From Sinohyriopsis cumingii (taxonomy: Eukaryota > Mollusca > Bivalvia > Unionida > Unionidae), in NCBI GenBank assembly GCA_028554795.2, contig CM068825.1, positions 98,139,451 to 98,203,450 of the forward strand: a stretch of DNA of 64,000 bases. Reading direction: 5' to 3'. Every line of letters begins with the position of its first letter. The stretch's first letter is position 1. The notes beneath the pieces are model-generated. The model did no database searches and had not been told where the DNA came from. It saw nothing but the letters and a program-made list of their open reading frames with translations. Made by a program: the position numbers and the translations under genes. This document shows positions 7,397-16,700 of the stretch, in pieces.

Positions 7397-10300
7397 TCAC
7401 AATGAACTATCGATCTTGCCTAGGGTTCCTTTTATATACAGACCAATACCGACGTGTCCATACGGTAAGGTGAAGTGATTGGGAAGTCGCACTCGCTTCT
7501 GGTACACGATTTGATAGACTTTTTCCAAGGATCGACTGACGATGTGGTGAGTGGGTAAACGTACAATCTTGTTGGGTTGATAGGTGGTCACTTTAAAGTT
7601 TGCATCTTCTCTAGACTGCAAGGCTTCTTTCAATACGTCAAAGTTCACCACTTGACTGGTACGATAATTCAGAGTCAGTCCTTTCACTTTACACTTCGTG
7701 TGCACTTCTCCTTGTTTGTCCCGGTATTCGTAGCCGTAATTTTTAGGACCGCCACTGGCGAAACTTAGAATCTTGTCGTCGGGGTGCTCGTCTGTCCAGG
7801 CTCCTAAACGGTCTCCTTCGATGTCAGGGTGCTGTTGACTCGGGTGCTCGATGTAAATGCAACTGTCCGTGTCAAAGTACAGGACACGTTCCCCTAACAT
7901 TTCTAAAGCTTCGTACAATTTTAAGCGAGCATGAGCTGTCACGTAAGCCGCAATGATGACATTTCCAAAGGGGTCGTCTTGTACAAAGTCCAGATCTTCT
8001 TCGTAATTGACAAAGATCAAATTCTCGCGAACGACGTCCACGTGTTTCATGAATTTGGTTTTGTCGTGAATCATCTGAAAGTAGCGGGAAGGTTCTGTCA
8101 AATGTTCCGTCTTGGGTAAACACGGTCGCTGTGCCATTTTACCCCACAAACAATTTAACATCACTTTGGCAAACGATCGCCTGCCTTCGTTTTTCTCGAT
8201 GTGATCTAAAGAGATGCCTTCTTGTGCCCGGTATTTCTCTTTGAATGTCTTTTGGTCTTCGGGAGTGTGACACCAGGAAGGATAGCCACTGGCTTCTTGT
8301 TTCAGTTTCAAAAAGGCATCCACGTAGTCTGCGAAAATGCCGTTCTGCGTGGGGTCACCCTTGTGGTATTGTTGTGTCTTGGGAAAGTGACCAATTTCGT
8401 ACACTTCTAACAGTTGGTATCCCATGTCCAAAGCTTTGAACAATTCTACGCTGACCCAGGTTCCCGTCAAGGCCCGTTCTTCCTGGGTGTCCTGACAAGT
8501 CTGGTCTTGGTTGCACGTTTCGGCACAAGTACGGCACAAAGGAAACATCAGTTTGCCTTGGCAATGGTGAGGTAAGACGGGATGGTACAAGTCCGTGGGA
8601 GGCAAAACTTTACAGTTGATCAGACCTTCGTATTGTCGAATGTTTTTCAGGTCGATGTGTTCGGTGAACAATTGTGGGTGCCCTGCAGGAAAGCGACAAT
8701 ATTTGCACACGTAGGGATACAGCGAACACAAGTCCAAGTATTTCATTTCTTCTCCTTTCTCTTCGTCAGCTTGGTACAGCAAACAGGTGGCATTGGTCCT
8801 TCATCCGTACAAACTATCCCTCGGGTTCAGGGGGTCCATGAACTGGTAACTTTCCACGAGGCGTTTAAACTCGGGATCGGTTTTCAAACGGTAATCGTAT
8901 TCGTGTTCCCACATTTCCACCACTTGGTATCCTTGCTGTTCTAACTTCAAACGTCGCTGACAAGTGTCCTGGTACAAGTCTTCCATGGTTCGTTGTAAAA
9001 ACTGATTTTTAGTGCCACGGTCAGGGTAACAGACGGGATATCCGTGAAATAAGCAACCGTTAAACTCGTACACGATCTTGGGGTTTTCTAAGTCTCAGCC
9101 ATCCACGGAACAATTTCCGATGGTCTTCTCGCCTCCTCTGTTGCGGGCATGTTGAATCCATTTGTCTTCTTTATCGCACAAGTAATGTAACCACCGTAGG
9201 GCTTTGACCGAGTATTGATGTTTGACATAGTTGGTCGTTTGAGGACTGATGACAGCAACGGTGTTTTCAGGCATGAATCGTTGCCGGTACACTAAGGAAC
9301 ACGCTTTGGCAATGATGCAAGCTTCTTTCAAAGGATCGACCCCTCCGTGTTCCATGAACAGTTCTCGAAATTTTCCACAGCAACGCCGTAAAATGTCCAC
9401 GTCGCAAAGACAATACTTTAGCATTTCTTCCTGAAAGTCGAAAGGGTCCGAGGCGTGAGTCTGGTACCAAGCGTAGAAAGCTTCTCGTTGTTCGGTACGC
9501 ATGTTGTCGGGGTCGTAGTCTTTAGCCTCAGACAAATGGGGTAGAACGGCATGTTGATTGGCTTTGGTATTGAAAAAGTGTGGAAAGTACCCTTTAGCCA
9601 TTTCTGTCATTCCAAACGTTTTAGGCATTCGACTCAAAGGCATGGCCAAGTAACTCATCGAATCTTTAAACTGTACTTGTCCCACTTTCATGAAAATGAT
9701 TTTGGCTCCGTTCAAAGTCACTTTCGGACGTTCGGTGGTATGTTCCGTATAGTACCTCAAAAGAAACTGTCCATCGTATCCGGAGAAACTGTGAGCCATC
9801 ACCTTGGCATGACGATGACAATCTCCATAACGTTCGATGTCCTCTTGGCTCCACGTCTTGTCGATGGGGTCGAAGTCCCATCGGGCGAAATCGGCTAGCG
9901 TGTTCGGTCCTTGAAAGATTTTTTCACGTCCTCCAGGAATCTTACTGCAGTGAGGGCAATGACTGAAAATAGGTTCTTGAATGCACTTTTCGCACGCTCG
10001 ATGAGCCACGCAGAAATTAGGAATGTGAATGCCGGTCTCTTGCATGCATTCGAAATCGAAAAGATGAAATTGCCTTTTTTATTCTTGTGACCGTCCTCTT
10101 TCTCTGGTTGGGGTTGGTAGTTTTGCACGTAGCATTGGTGTTCCAAGTCCACGATGTGGTGACAAATGTGACATTTTTTCTTTCCTCGACATACGTGTGT
10201 CTTGGCATTATTGGTAAGTATGCCTTGTCCACACGTAGGGCACAATCTCAGTAGTTTACAAGCACATTTCCGCTGTGAACCTTGCGTATTCAAATGTTGT

Positions 10301-11464
10301 TGGTAACAGGCAGGGCTGACAAGTTGAACAATGCACTCGTTCTTGTCCTTCGGTCCGACAGGGTGGAGAGGCCAAACATCCTGAGCATTTCGATCCACAA
10401 TGCTTGTGTTGCTCTCGATTGTTATAGCCATAGTCACATTTCTCACAGTAATAACGGTATCCTAGGAATGCGGTGATACTGGTAATGATATCGAAATGTT
10501 CATCGTGATGATAAAGGTGAATGTATTTTCCATCCTTAAAGTCTTTCCCTCGAAACAACAGAGGCCCGCGCATTTCTTGAGGGTGCACTTTCAAGGTGTA
10601 GAGTGGAGCTAGGACATCTTGCAAGTTTTGCATCTCAGGAATGCCACAGGGTGTATCTGTGGACAGACCAGCTTGTTGCAACAGGAGTTCTGCTTCGTTT
10701 TGTTGTTTGGCTCGGTCCGATTCTTGAATAGTTTTCCAGGCTCTTTTCCATTCTACCGTGTCGTTCTTGTTGGCATAGGTTCGTCCCACCACGATAGCCC
10801 TAGCTAAACATGTCTGGTCTTGAGGGTTGTGAATTTGGACGAGGCTACGCTTAATGCTGCGAAGGTCATTCACCACTAACACCTTACTGCGTTGTCCGGT
10901 CCCTTGACGAGGTGAAACGTGGGTCATGTCCAGTGTGGCTTTTCCATCGGTGATGTCAAACTGATCATTGGATTGTTGCACGTGTTGAATCTTGTCCATG
11001 ACTTTGGAAGCGGTCAATTCTGCGGGGTTGCTAAACTCGATCCTAACAGGGGATTTCAAGCCGTCGTGTTGTATGGAAGGTCTCAAGCGATCGTCTTCTT
11101 TGGGTTGACATTGTCGCTTGAGTGTGGTGAGCAAAGAATCCCACATCTCGGTGATGAACCCTTCTGCTTTCTCTAACGGTACTTCGGACTTGAAATCTGT
11201 AAACTTCACCGTGTATTTGTAAGCCGTGGTTCTAAATTTTCTGGAGGGAGGCTTTTCCGTCTCTTGAATGGAATAGTACTTTTCAGGGTTGACTAAGGGT
11301 GGTGAACTTTGTTTAGAGGGTTTGGATTCTGGTTCACTCATGTCCTCTTCAAAATCACTGGCATGAATTTGTGCCAAGACTTCAGCTCTGGTACGAGGCG
11401 ATAGATCAGATTTCTGCCTCTTACTTTCGTCTTCTTTCTTCTTATATGAATTGGATCGTTTCAC
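7397..11464 (-). pseudogene. Family B DNA polymerase, protein-primed Polinton type (broken)
   Basis: Replicative polymerase of about 1,350 codons, the usual size for Polinton PolB with its long N-terminal region. A Cys/His-rich stretch lies before the exonuclease domain (about 10,150-10,350). Proofreading motifs: Exo I FDFEC (10,046-10,060), Exo II AHSFSGYDGQFLL, Exo III YCLCDVDIL. Polymerase motifs: A YLDLCSLYP (about 8712-8740), B KVMLNCLWGK (about 8140-8170), C YFDTDSCIY (about 7861-7881). Lesions: frameshifts near 10,330 and 10,060, TGA stops near 9093 and 8783; all motifs survive. A TATA box (11,512-11,518) precedes the ATG at 11,464. The gene is divergent from the CCHC gene. Confidence 0.93.
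7431..7438 (-). promoter_or_regulatory. TATA box of BIR gene
   Basis: Minus-strand TGTATATAAAAGG, 57 bp before the BIR ATG, embedded in the 3' end of the polymerase gene. Confidence 0.6.
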
Positions 11465-11597
11465 CTTGATAGCAAAATGTCAAATGACTAAAGTTTAAAC
11501 ACCATGGACTAATTTATAGTCATGGCAGACCAGCGTATATAAAGGGTATGTGTCTTGTCCTTTCACTATTCATTTCACTCTCAAACCGAGTAGAACG
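11465..11597. promoter_or_regulatory. Divergent promoter between polymerase and CCHC genes
   Basis: Two TATA boxes face apart: ACTATAAATT on the minus strand (11,512-11,518, 48-54 bp before the polymerase ATG) and TATATAAA on the plus strand (11,536-11,543, 55 bp before the CCHC ATG). The two cores are only about 17 bp apart, so the promoters may compete. Confidence 0.65.
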
Positions 11598-12068
11598 ATG
11601 GAAGAGACTACCCAGATCGAACGTTTCATCAGAGCTTTGCGAGGGTTCATTAGAAAATTTTCTTCAGACCAGCCGTCGGACTACTCTCCTTCCTATCGAG
11701 ATAAAAGTCAAGATACTTGCTATATCTGTCAGAAGAAAGGGCATTGGTCTTCAGAGTGTCCAGACCGTCAAAAAAGCAAAACAGGGGTTAAAAGAGACAA
11801 AAGTCAAGATATCTGTTATCATTGTCAAGAAAAAGGACATTGGTCTCCAGATTGCCCTAAGAAAAAAGAGGAGAGAGAAGAAGAAGAAAGGGATTATGGA
11901 GAGGAAGATGAAGAAGAAGAGAAAGAAAGTAGACAGGTGAAGAAAAAGAAACAGGAGAAGAAAAGAAGAAGAGAAGAAAGTGAGGAGGAAGAGGAGAAAA
12001 AGACTGTGACGGTGAAGAAATTTAAAAAACAGAAAGAGCGTGAACAAAGAGAAAGAAGAAGTCTATGA
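11598..12068 (+). CDS. CCHC zinc-knuckle protein with highly charged tail
   Basis: 156 residues from the ATG at 11,598, chosen over earlier in-frame starts because it lies after the TATA box. Two CCHC knuckles: CYICQKKGHWSSEC (C41, C44, H49, C54) and CYHCQEKGHWSPDC (C73, C76, H81, C86). The linkers repeat DKSQDxCY, so the knuckles arose by internal duplication. From residue 88 the protein is almost only Lys, Glu and Arg. Such knuckles bind single-stranded nucleic acid. A role in genome or RNA binding early in the cycle is inferred from the divergent promoter shared with the polymerase. An AATAAA signal follows at about 12,124. Confidence 0.78.
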   Translation: MEETTQIERFIRALRGFIRKFSSDQPSDYSPSYRDKSQDTCYICQKKGHWSSECPDRQKSKTGVKRDKSQDICYHCQEKGHWSPDCPKKKEEREEEERDYGEEDEEEEKESRQVKKKKQEKKRRREESEEEEEKKTVTVKKFKKQKEREQRERRSL

Positions 12069-12260
12069 ACTTTTTAAAGTGCTATGTTGTGAATTGTGAA
12101 CTGGATTGTAAATATTTATAAAAGAATAAATTAGGTATAAAAGGTAAGTGTCTTTGGGTTTTGATTTTAAAATAATAACCTATACTCACGCACTCATATT
12201 CAGACACGTACTATAGGGTAAAATGTTTCTTTTTTTGAGTTATTGGCAACTGAAAGTCTA

Positions 12261-12298
12261 TCTCTTTTCGAGAGACGTGGGTGGCCCTGAAAAGGGCC
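12261..12298 (-). terminator. Histone-mRNA-type 3' stem-loop and downstream purine element (minus gene)
   Basis: On the minus strand GGCCCTTTTCAGGGCC (12,283-12,298) forms a 6-bp stem and TTTC-type loop followed by ACCCA, the canonical metazoan replication-dependent histone signal. A purine-rich element TCTCGAAAAGAGA (12,261-12,273) follows ~10 nt later, in the place of the U7 snRNA-binding element. It lies 21 nt after the stop codon of the coiled-coil gene. No histone is encoded here. Confidence 0.82.
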
Positions 12299-12319
12299 TT
12301 TTTTGGTGTAAGGGTGAGT

Positions 12320-12887
12320 TTAAGCAATCAACTTTAACTGCCTTAAGCCTTTGCTACGGCCGAGGCCTACTTCTGATGATGATGATTTGGTTGAAATCAC
12401 TAAGGGTGGTACGGTAGGCTTAGTCACAGGGCTGGAGTGTTTAGCTCGGGAAGGTCGTATTCTCTTCGGCCGTGATAAAGAAGTCTGATACATTTGTTTC
12501 AGACTTCTTAACTCCACTAAAATGTCTAACAGTACCGTGACGGTTTGACTTTCACCCTCTTGTTTCTTTGCTGCTTCTTCTTCTTCTTGTTTTCTTACCT
12601 CTTCTTCTTGCTGATGCTGCTGTAGGAGAAAAGCTTGTTCTGCTTCCTTTTGCTGCTGTATAAATTTCTCCAATTCTTCTTTCTGTCTGTCTAAAATTCT
12701 CCACGTGTGGTAATGAAGGAGAAGGTGACGAAGGTTCTGGAACAAATTCTTGCGAGGTAAGAAAATCCACATAATCCCAGTTCACCTCTTCTGAAAGTAA
12801 GTCCGGGTTCCCTTGGGTAGTCTCCACCGTCGGTTCACCCCAATTGATCGTTTTCTGAGTTTCCGTCATGTTGAAAAACTGTCGCAT
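12320..12887 (-). pseudogene. Coiled-coil protein with acidic N-terminus, unknown function (one frameshift)
   Basis: Starts at an ATG at 12,887 (MRQFFNMTETQKTINWGEP), with an acidic aromatic patch VNWDYVDFL that looks like a transcription-activator motif. A frameshift near 12,700 joins it to a coiled-coil region rich in Gln/Glu (LEKFIQQQKEAEQAFLLQQ), a leucine-rich helix VTVLLDILVELRSLKQMYQ, and a basic Pro/Ser tail. The combination suggests an oligomeric regulatory or scaffold protein; that is inference. It has its own TATA box (12,917-12,924) with a CRE/E-box pair next to it, and ends in a histone-type stem-loop. I do not recognise a family. Confidence 0.55.
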
Positions 12888-12914
12888 GGATTGACTGCGC
12901 ACAGGCGCTAGCGA

Positions 12915-13046
12915 ATCTATATAGACCACGTGACGTCACAGACTTCTCTCTTCGGATTGGATGTGGGCTGACTAAATTTTGTAACGCGTGTTTGGATTGG
13001 TCAACGAACTCAATCCGTTTCAATCCTTCCTCTCTGTATAAATAAG
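12915..13046. promoter_or_regulatory. Divergent promoter with overlapping E-box and CRE palindrome
   Basis: CTATATAG (12,917-12,924) is the TATA of the minus gene; TATAAATAAG (13,037-13,046) serves the plus gene, about 50 bp before its ATG. Next to the minus TATA, CACGTG (12,927-12,932) overlaps the perfect CRE palindrome TGACGTCA (12,931-12,938). CRE and E-box sites bind cellular CREB/ATF and bHLH factors. Factor use is inferred, sites are seen. Confidence 0.65.
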
Positions 13047-13089
13047 CGCAGTTCACTGCATTCCTTCACCTGTTACTCGGCGCCTCAAC

Positions 13090-13320
13090 ATGTGGACCGA
13101 CGTGCAATCTTCCACGCTTGTATCATCCATGATGTTCAGGACGGACATACCGATATATGTCCGATCCAAGTGGACCGTTGTCCACAGGACAGACACCAGC
13201 CTATGGATACGTAGGATCTATGTGGAGAGGGAAGGATGCCTCAAAAGAGTGCTAATCTATGGTCCTACAGTGAGACGAAGTTTAAGAAGAAGAAGATGTT
13301 GCAGATGCCCTTTATGTTAA
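13090..13320 (+). CDS. Small Arg-rich protein of unknown function
   Basis: A 76-codon frame from an ATG 46 bp downstream of a TATA box, ending 28 nt before a histone-type stem-loop. The end of the protein is strongly basic (VRRSLRRRRCCRCPLC). Transcript signals at both ends support a real gene, but the frame could be damaged: an overlapping frame ends in a Lys-rich stretch (FKKKKML), so a frameshift may hide the original product. It is not a histone in any frame I read. A DNA-binding or protamine-like role is only a guess from charge. Confidence 0.4.
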   Translation: MWTDVQSSTLVSSMMFRTDIPIYVRSKWTVVHRTDTSLWIRRIYVEREGCLKRVLIYGPTVRRSLRRRRCCRCPLC

Positions 13321-13348
13321 TATACCTTAATATTAACATAAAACCAAA

Positions 13349-13386
13349 GGCCCTTTTCAGGGCCACTCCAATATCTCGAAAAGACC
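13349..13386 (+). terminator. Histone-mRNA-type 3' stem-loop and purine element (plus gene)
   Basis: GGCCCTTTTCAGGGCC at 13,349-13,364, preceded by CCAAA and followed by ACTCCA, then TCTCGAAAAGACC at 13,374-13,386 in the U7-target position. It mirrors the signal at 12,261-12,298: about 60 bp, including a shared GACTTTCA/TTGCC flank, form an inverted repeat around the gene pair. Confidence 0.82.
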
Positions 13387-13423
13387 TTGACTTTCAATTG
13401 CCTCCCCCATTTTTTATTTTATT

Positions 13424-13443
13424 TGTGTGTGTGTGTGTGTGTG
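13424..13443 (+). repeat. (GT)n microsatellite
   Basis: About ten GT dinucleotides just after the histone-type signal. Confidence 0.9.
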
Positions 13444-13483
13444 TTCTATCCCTCTCCCCTGTTCCATTTCCATGGACCCATCA

Positions 13484-13515
13484 GGTCGGGACCGTATTAA
13501 AATAGGGTCCCGACC
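13484..13515. repeat. Palindrome, 10-bp arms
   Basis: GGTCGGGACC and GGTCCCGACC face each other across a 12-bp AT-rich loop. The phrase CCCTGTTCCATTTCC occurs on both sides (about 13,457 and 13,515). It may mark the inner edge of the element's terminal repeat. Confidence 0.7.
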
Positions 13516-13720
13516 CTGTTCCATTTCCCCTTGACGCTATACAGGCCCACGATTTATTCCCATGTTAAATTTCCCTTGACGCTATACAGACCCAAAATAT
13601 ATTCCCATGTTAAATTCCCTTGACGCTATACAGGCCCACGATTTTTTCCCATGTTAAATTTACATAGACGCTATACAGGCCCAGGGGGTCCTGTAATGCT
13701 AATTCCCCTTGACGCCCTAT
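13516..13720 (+). repeat. 44-45 bp tandem repeat, about 4.7 copies
   Basis: The core TTGACGCTATACAGGCCCA recurs at about 13,531, 13,576, 13,620, 13,665 (start altered) and, degenerate, 13,709. Spacers carry TTCCCATGTTAAATT. Tandem subrepeats are common in Polinton terminal repeats, so this may be the terminal region of element A; the partner end is not in the window. Confidence 0.75.
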
Positions 13721-13764
13721 CGCCCCACTTCCCTACTTGTATTGCTTTGTTCTGTTTTTTTTAT

Positions 13765-16700
13765 ATGAGCGGAATCATTTATTCAAAAATTATTATTCTC
13801 TCGAATGACAAAGTGTTCAATAATATTCTTGGGCAGGAACATTGAATTGGACTTACAGTGAATTCAGACAAGGACATCTTGGAATATATTATCGTGATTC
13901 ATCAAGAGACTGTTGGCATATCTCTACGTCACATGTTACTAAAGGCACATCAACACATTCAGTTTTAGATCTCATTTCGAACGTCACTGGAATTTAATTA
14001 GAACTTTATTTATTCTGACTGGTGATAGAACTTTTTGGACTATTTGGGATTTAATTTGCTGTACTATACGTTCTTTTTTAATGTTCATTTTTTATTTTCT
14101 AGGGAAATACATTATTGGTTGAATTTTACAAAACTTGTTGGTTCTCGCTCTTTTATATTATCCTTACTTTAAGCGCAAATAGTTGCAATAGTGGAGACCA
14201 CAAGCCTAAAGCTAAGCTCGTTGAAATCTTTTCCCGAGTCTTCCTTCTGGTCATCCACCTCTTTCTCCTAAGTAATACAGTCTGAATGAGCTATCTGGTG
14301 CAATTTATCATAGAGCTTCACCCATTTTTTTATTCGAGCGCTGAAATTGCCTCTCCTATTTCTCCTGATTCTTAATCCTTCTCCCTTTACCACACTTTGC
14401 CTTGATCTTGAGGATTTTCTCATACATCACCTCTCTGATGAAATGTTTATCAATTTTCAGAGAGGTGATTTCCCTCTTCAAGTGCCTTAGATGGGGGTAG
14501 CACCCCATCTTTTCAACCCAACCATGGTGGCGCTGAACTCCTTCCATCAAGCTAATGTTTTATTTTAGCTTGCCCACTTTGCAGTGTTCAGCCACTGATC
14601 TTTCTTGCCCGATCGACGATGAATGATACGACTACCGATCCGATGTGATCTTGAATTATACCTAGCGTTTAGCCTTTCGACCATTTGCGATGAGATAAAT
14701 GTGCGCACGGCACACTACCTCATTAGTTAATTGCTAGGTTAGATCCTGGAGTGTCCGAAGGAGGCCAAGTTTGAAAAGGCTTGTCCACATGCACAAAGAT
14801 GCAGAGGAACATGAGTTGAAACGCCATAGATGTAGTTTTAGCCCAATTCTGGCCAGTTATCTAATCCGGGATGTCCCTATCGGCCATTTATGTGTGAGCT
14901 ACATGCTGTATTTCGTTGTCAAGCTCTCATTTCAGATCTTATATAATCTGTACCAATTTTGAAATTTTGTGTACACAGTGTACTTAAAAAATTCCGGAAA
15001 AGGTCAATTCAGGATATAATTAACCCCTTGTTGTTTTATTGATCTCGTTTTCTCATGAGATATTAGCAAGAACTTTATTTTTAAAAGGATGTGACATTTG
15101 GATCACATTTATGGTTAGATAAATTATTATCTCCGGCTGGAGTCCCCAAACGTCACCAGAATCCTTCTGAAATATAATGGATGCACTGTTCAACAAATTT
15201 TGCCCAGTTATCTAATTCGAGTTGGCCCTAAGAACCGCATGTGCATAAGTAGCACTTTGTAATTGAGATAAAGGTAATCAGTTTATATTTTATCTAATGC
15301 ATACCCTTTATGAATTTAGTGCGCATGGTGTACTTAATTGTTTTCCCAAAAAATTGATAAAAAACCGGGTAAATGCAATCCAGTAATGTTTTAGTGATCT
15401 TAATATAATGTAATATGCGTAAAAGATTTTAGGCCGGTGGTTACATGGATCAAACTTGCTTCTTAATAGAGCTGTTGACAAAATGGGTTTTCTAATCCGA
15501 AAGAAAACCCCTTAGGCAACTGTGCAATTCCTTAGGCCCTATAAGACCTGATGTGAACCGTCTGTCGGCGGACACAGAAACGGTGTCAGTCGGATGGACG
15601 ATTCAAATTTCCATCTGGCCCGGATCTTTGAGCTGTCTGGATCAATGGGATCAAATACTATATGGTTTCTCATTGGAGACCAGAGGGTGATGCAATGGTT
15701 CGGCAATTCGTATATCTCAATTAGAGAATTAAAGATCATCGTATCAATGGGATTTTTCAGCTACTATATATCTGCTCCAGTTTTCTAATGTTTCTGGTGC
15801 CCTTCTGGCACTGTCTCTTGGGTTTCTTGATATCTGGTCACTACATTTTAGTCTCTTTTTTGCTGTTAAGACCGTCCTGAAGTCATCCATGTGCCGCCCA
15901 GCCTTGTCCTGGTCCTACTTCACGTCATTTAATCCCAGGTTACCTGCCTGGTGAAGGAGTTACTGGACTGTGTCTTGCATGAGTTTTATTTGTTTCCAAG
16001 GATATGTTGTCGCGCTCGTCTCCGTATGTGGTTGACGTTGAAAGAAGTGGGGGGAATTTTACACGCTGCCGCCTTTTGAATTCTGTTCGTCTGTTTTCCC
16101 GGATCTTTTAGTGTTGGTTGAGATGTTGCTTGCGCACTAGGTGGGTGGGTGTTCTTCTCCACCTCTAGACTTCTTTTTCCCCCTCCTCTTTCTTTTCTTC
16201 CTGTTACGAGTTTAGGCTAGAATAAACAGTAACACAAGAAAGAGTGAAAACAACAAGCTTTGAAAAATAAAATAATTTATGTTCCTGGAAGAATTCTGTA
16301 AAAATGAAAAACATGAACTTACGGTTTTAAGAATCAAATCTAAAAATAATCCAAGAATAATCCACGAATAAATTTTTTGAACTCCTAATAATAAAATGAT
16401 CTAATGATCTCAAATTCTATCCCAACGAAAGATTCAAGATGGAAGACGATGATGTATGCTGTAATCTGTAGTGTTGAAGTCTACGGTTCCTTGTAGAAAC
16501 AAGAACTATCACTCCGGTTTTGGAAATCTGAATACATTTTATTAAAAGGTGTCCTTGTTCAACAGTTTCATAATGGCACATGTATTTTCCAGGAGAAAAA
16601 AAAAAGAATTAATCATTTTGAATCAAAGTAATTTGAAATAACTCCAAACGACACAACACCTTCCAGTTTAAAGGAAAAAGCCCAGCTGAGAATATCTCTC

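Larger units (their letters stand above)
1..13720 (-). mobile_element. Element A: Polinton/Maverick (adintovirus-like), truncated by left window edge
   Basis: This block carries a retroviral-type integrase, a protein-primed-type DNA polymerase B, an A32-like packaging ATPase and pX-like basic proteins, the diagnostic Polinton set. Genes run mainly on the minus strand. The major capsid and protease genes are not seen and presumably lie beyond position 1. The right boundary is uncertain: I put it after the tandem repeat ending near 13,720, but no terminal inverted repeat can be confirmed because the other end is outside the window. Most genes carry one to four frameshifts or stop codons; the ATPase, BIR and CCHC genes look intact. 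Confidence 0.85.

Noticed and set aside
11751-12047. Phe/Leu-rich minus-strand frame
   Set aside because: Antisense of the Lys/Glu-rich tail of the CCHC gene.
12320-13320. Divergent histone gene pair
   Set aside because: Stem-loops and divergent TATA layout suggest it, but no frame on either strand resembles H1, H2A, H2B, H3 or H4.
15539-15788. Overlapping plus and minus 64-66 codon frames
   Set aside because: No motif, no flanking signals and no second copy seen.
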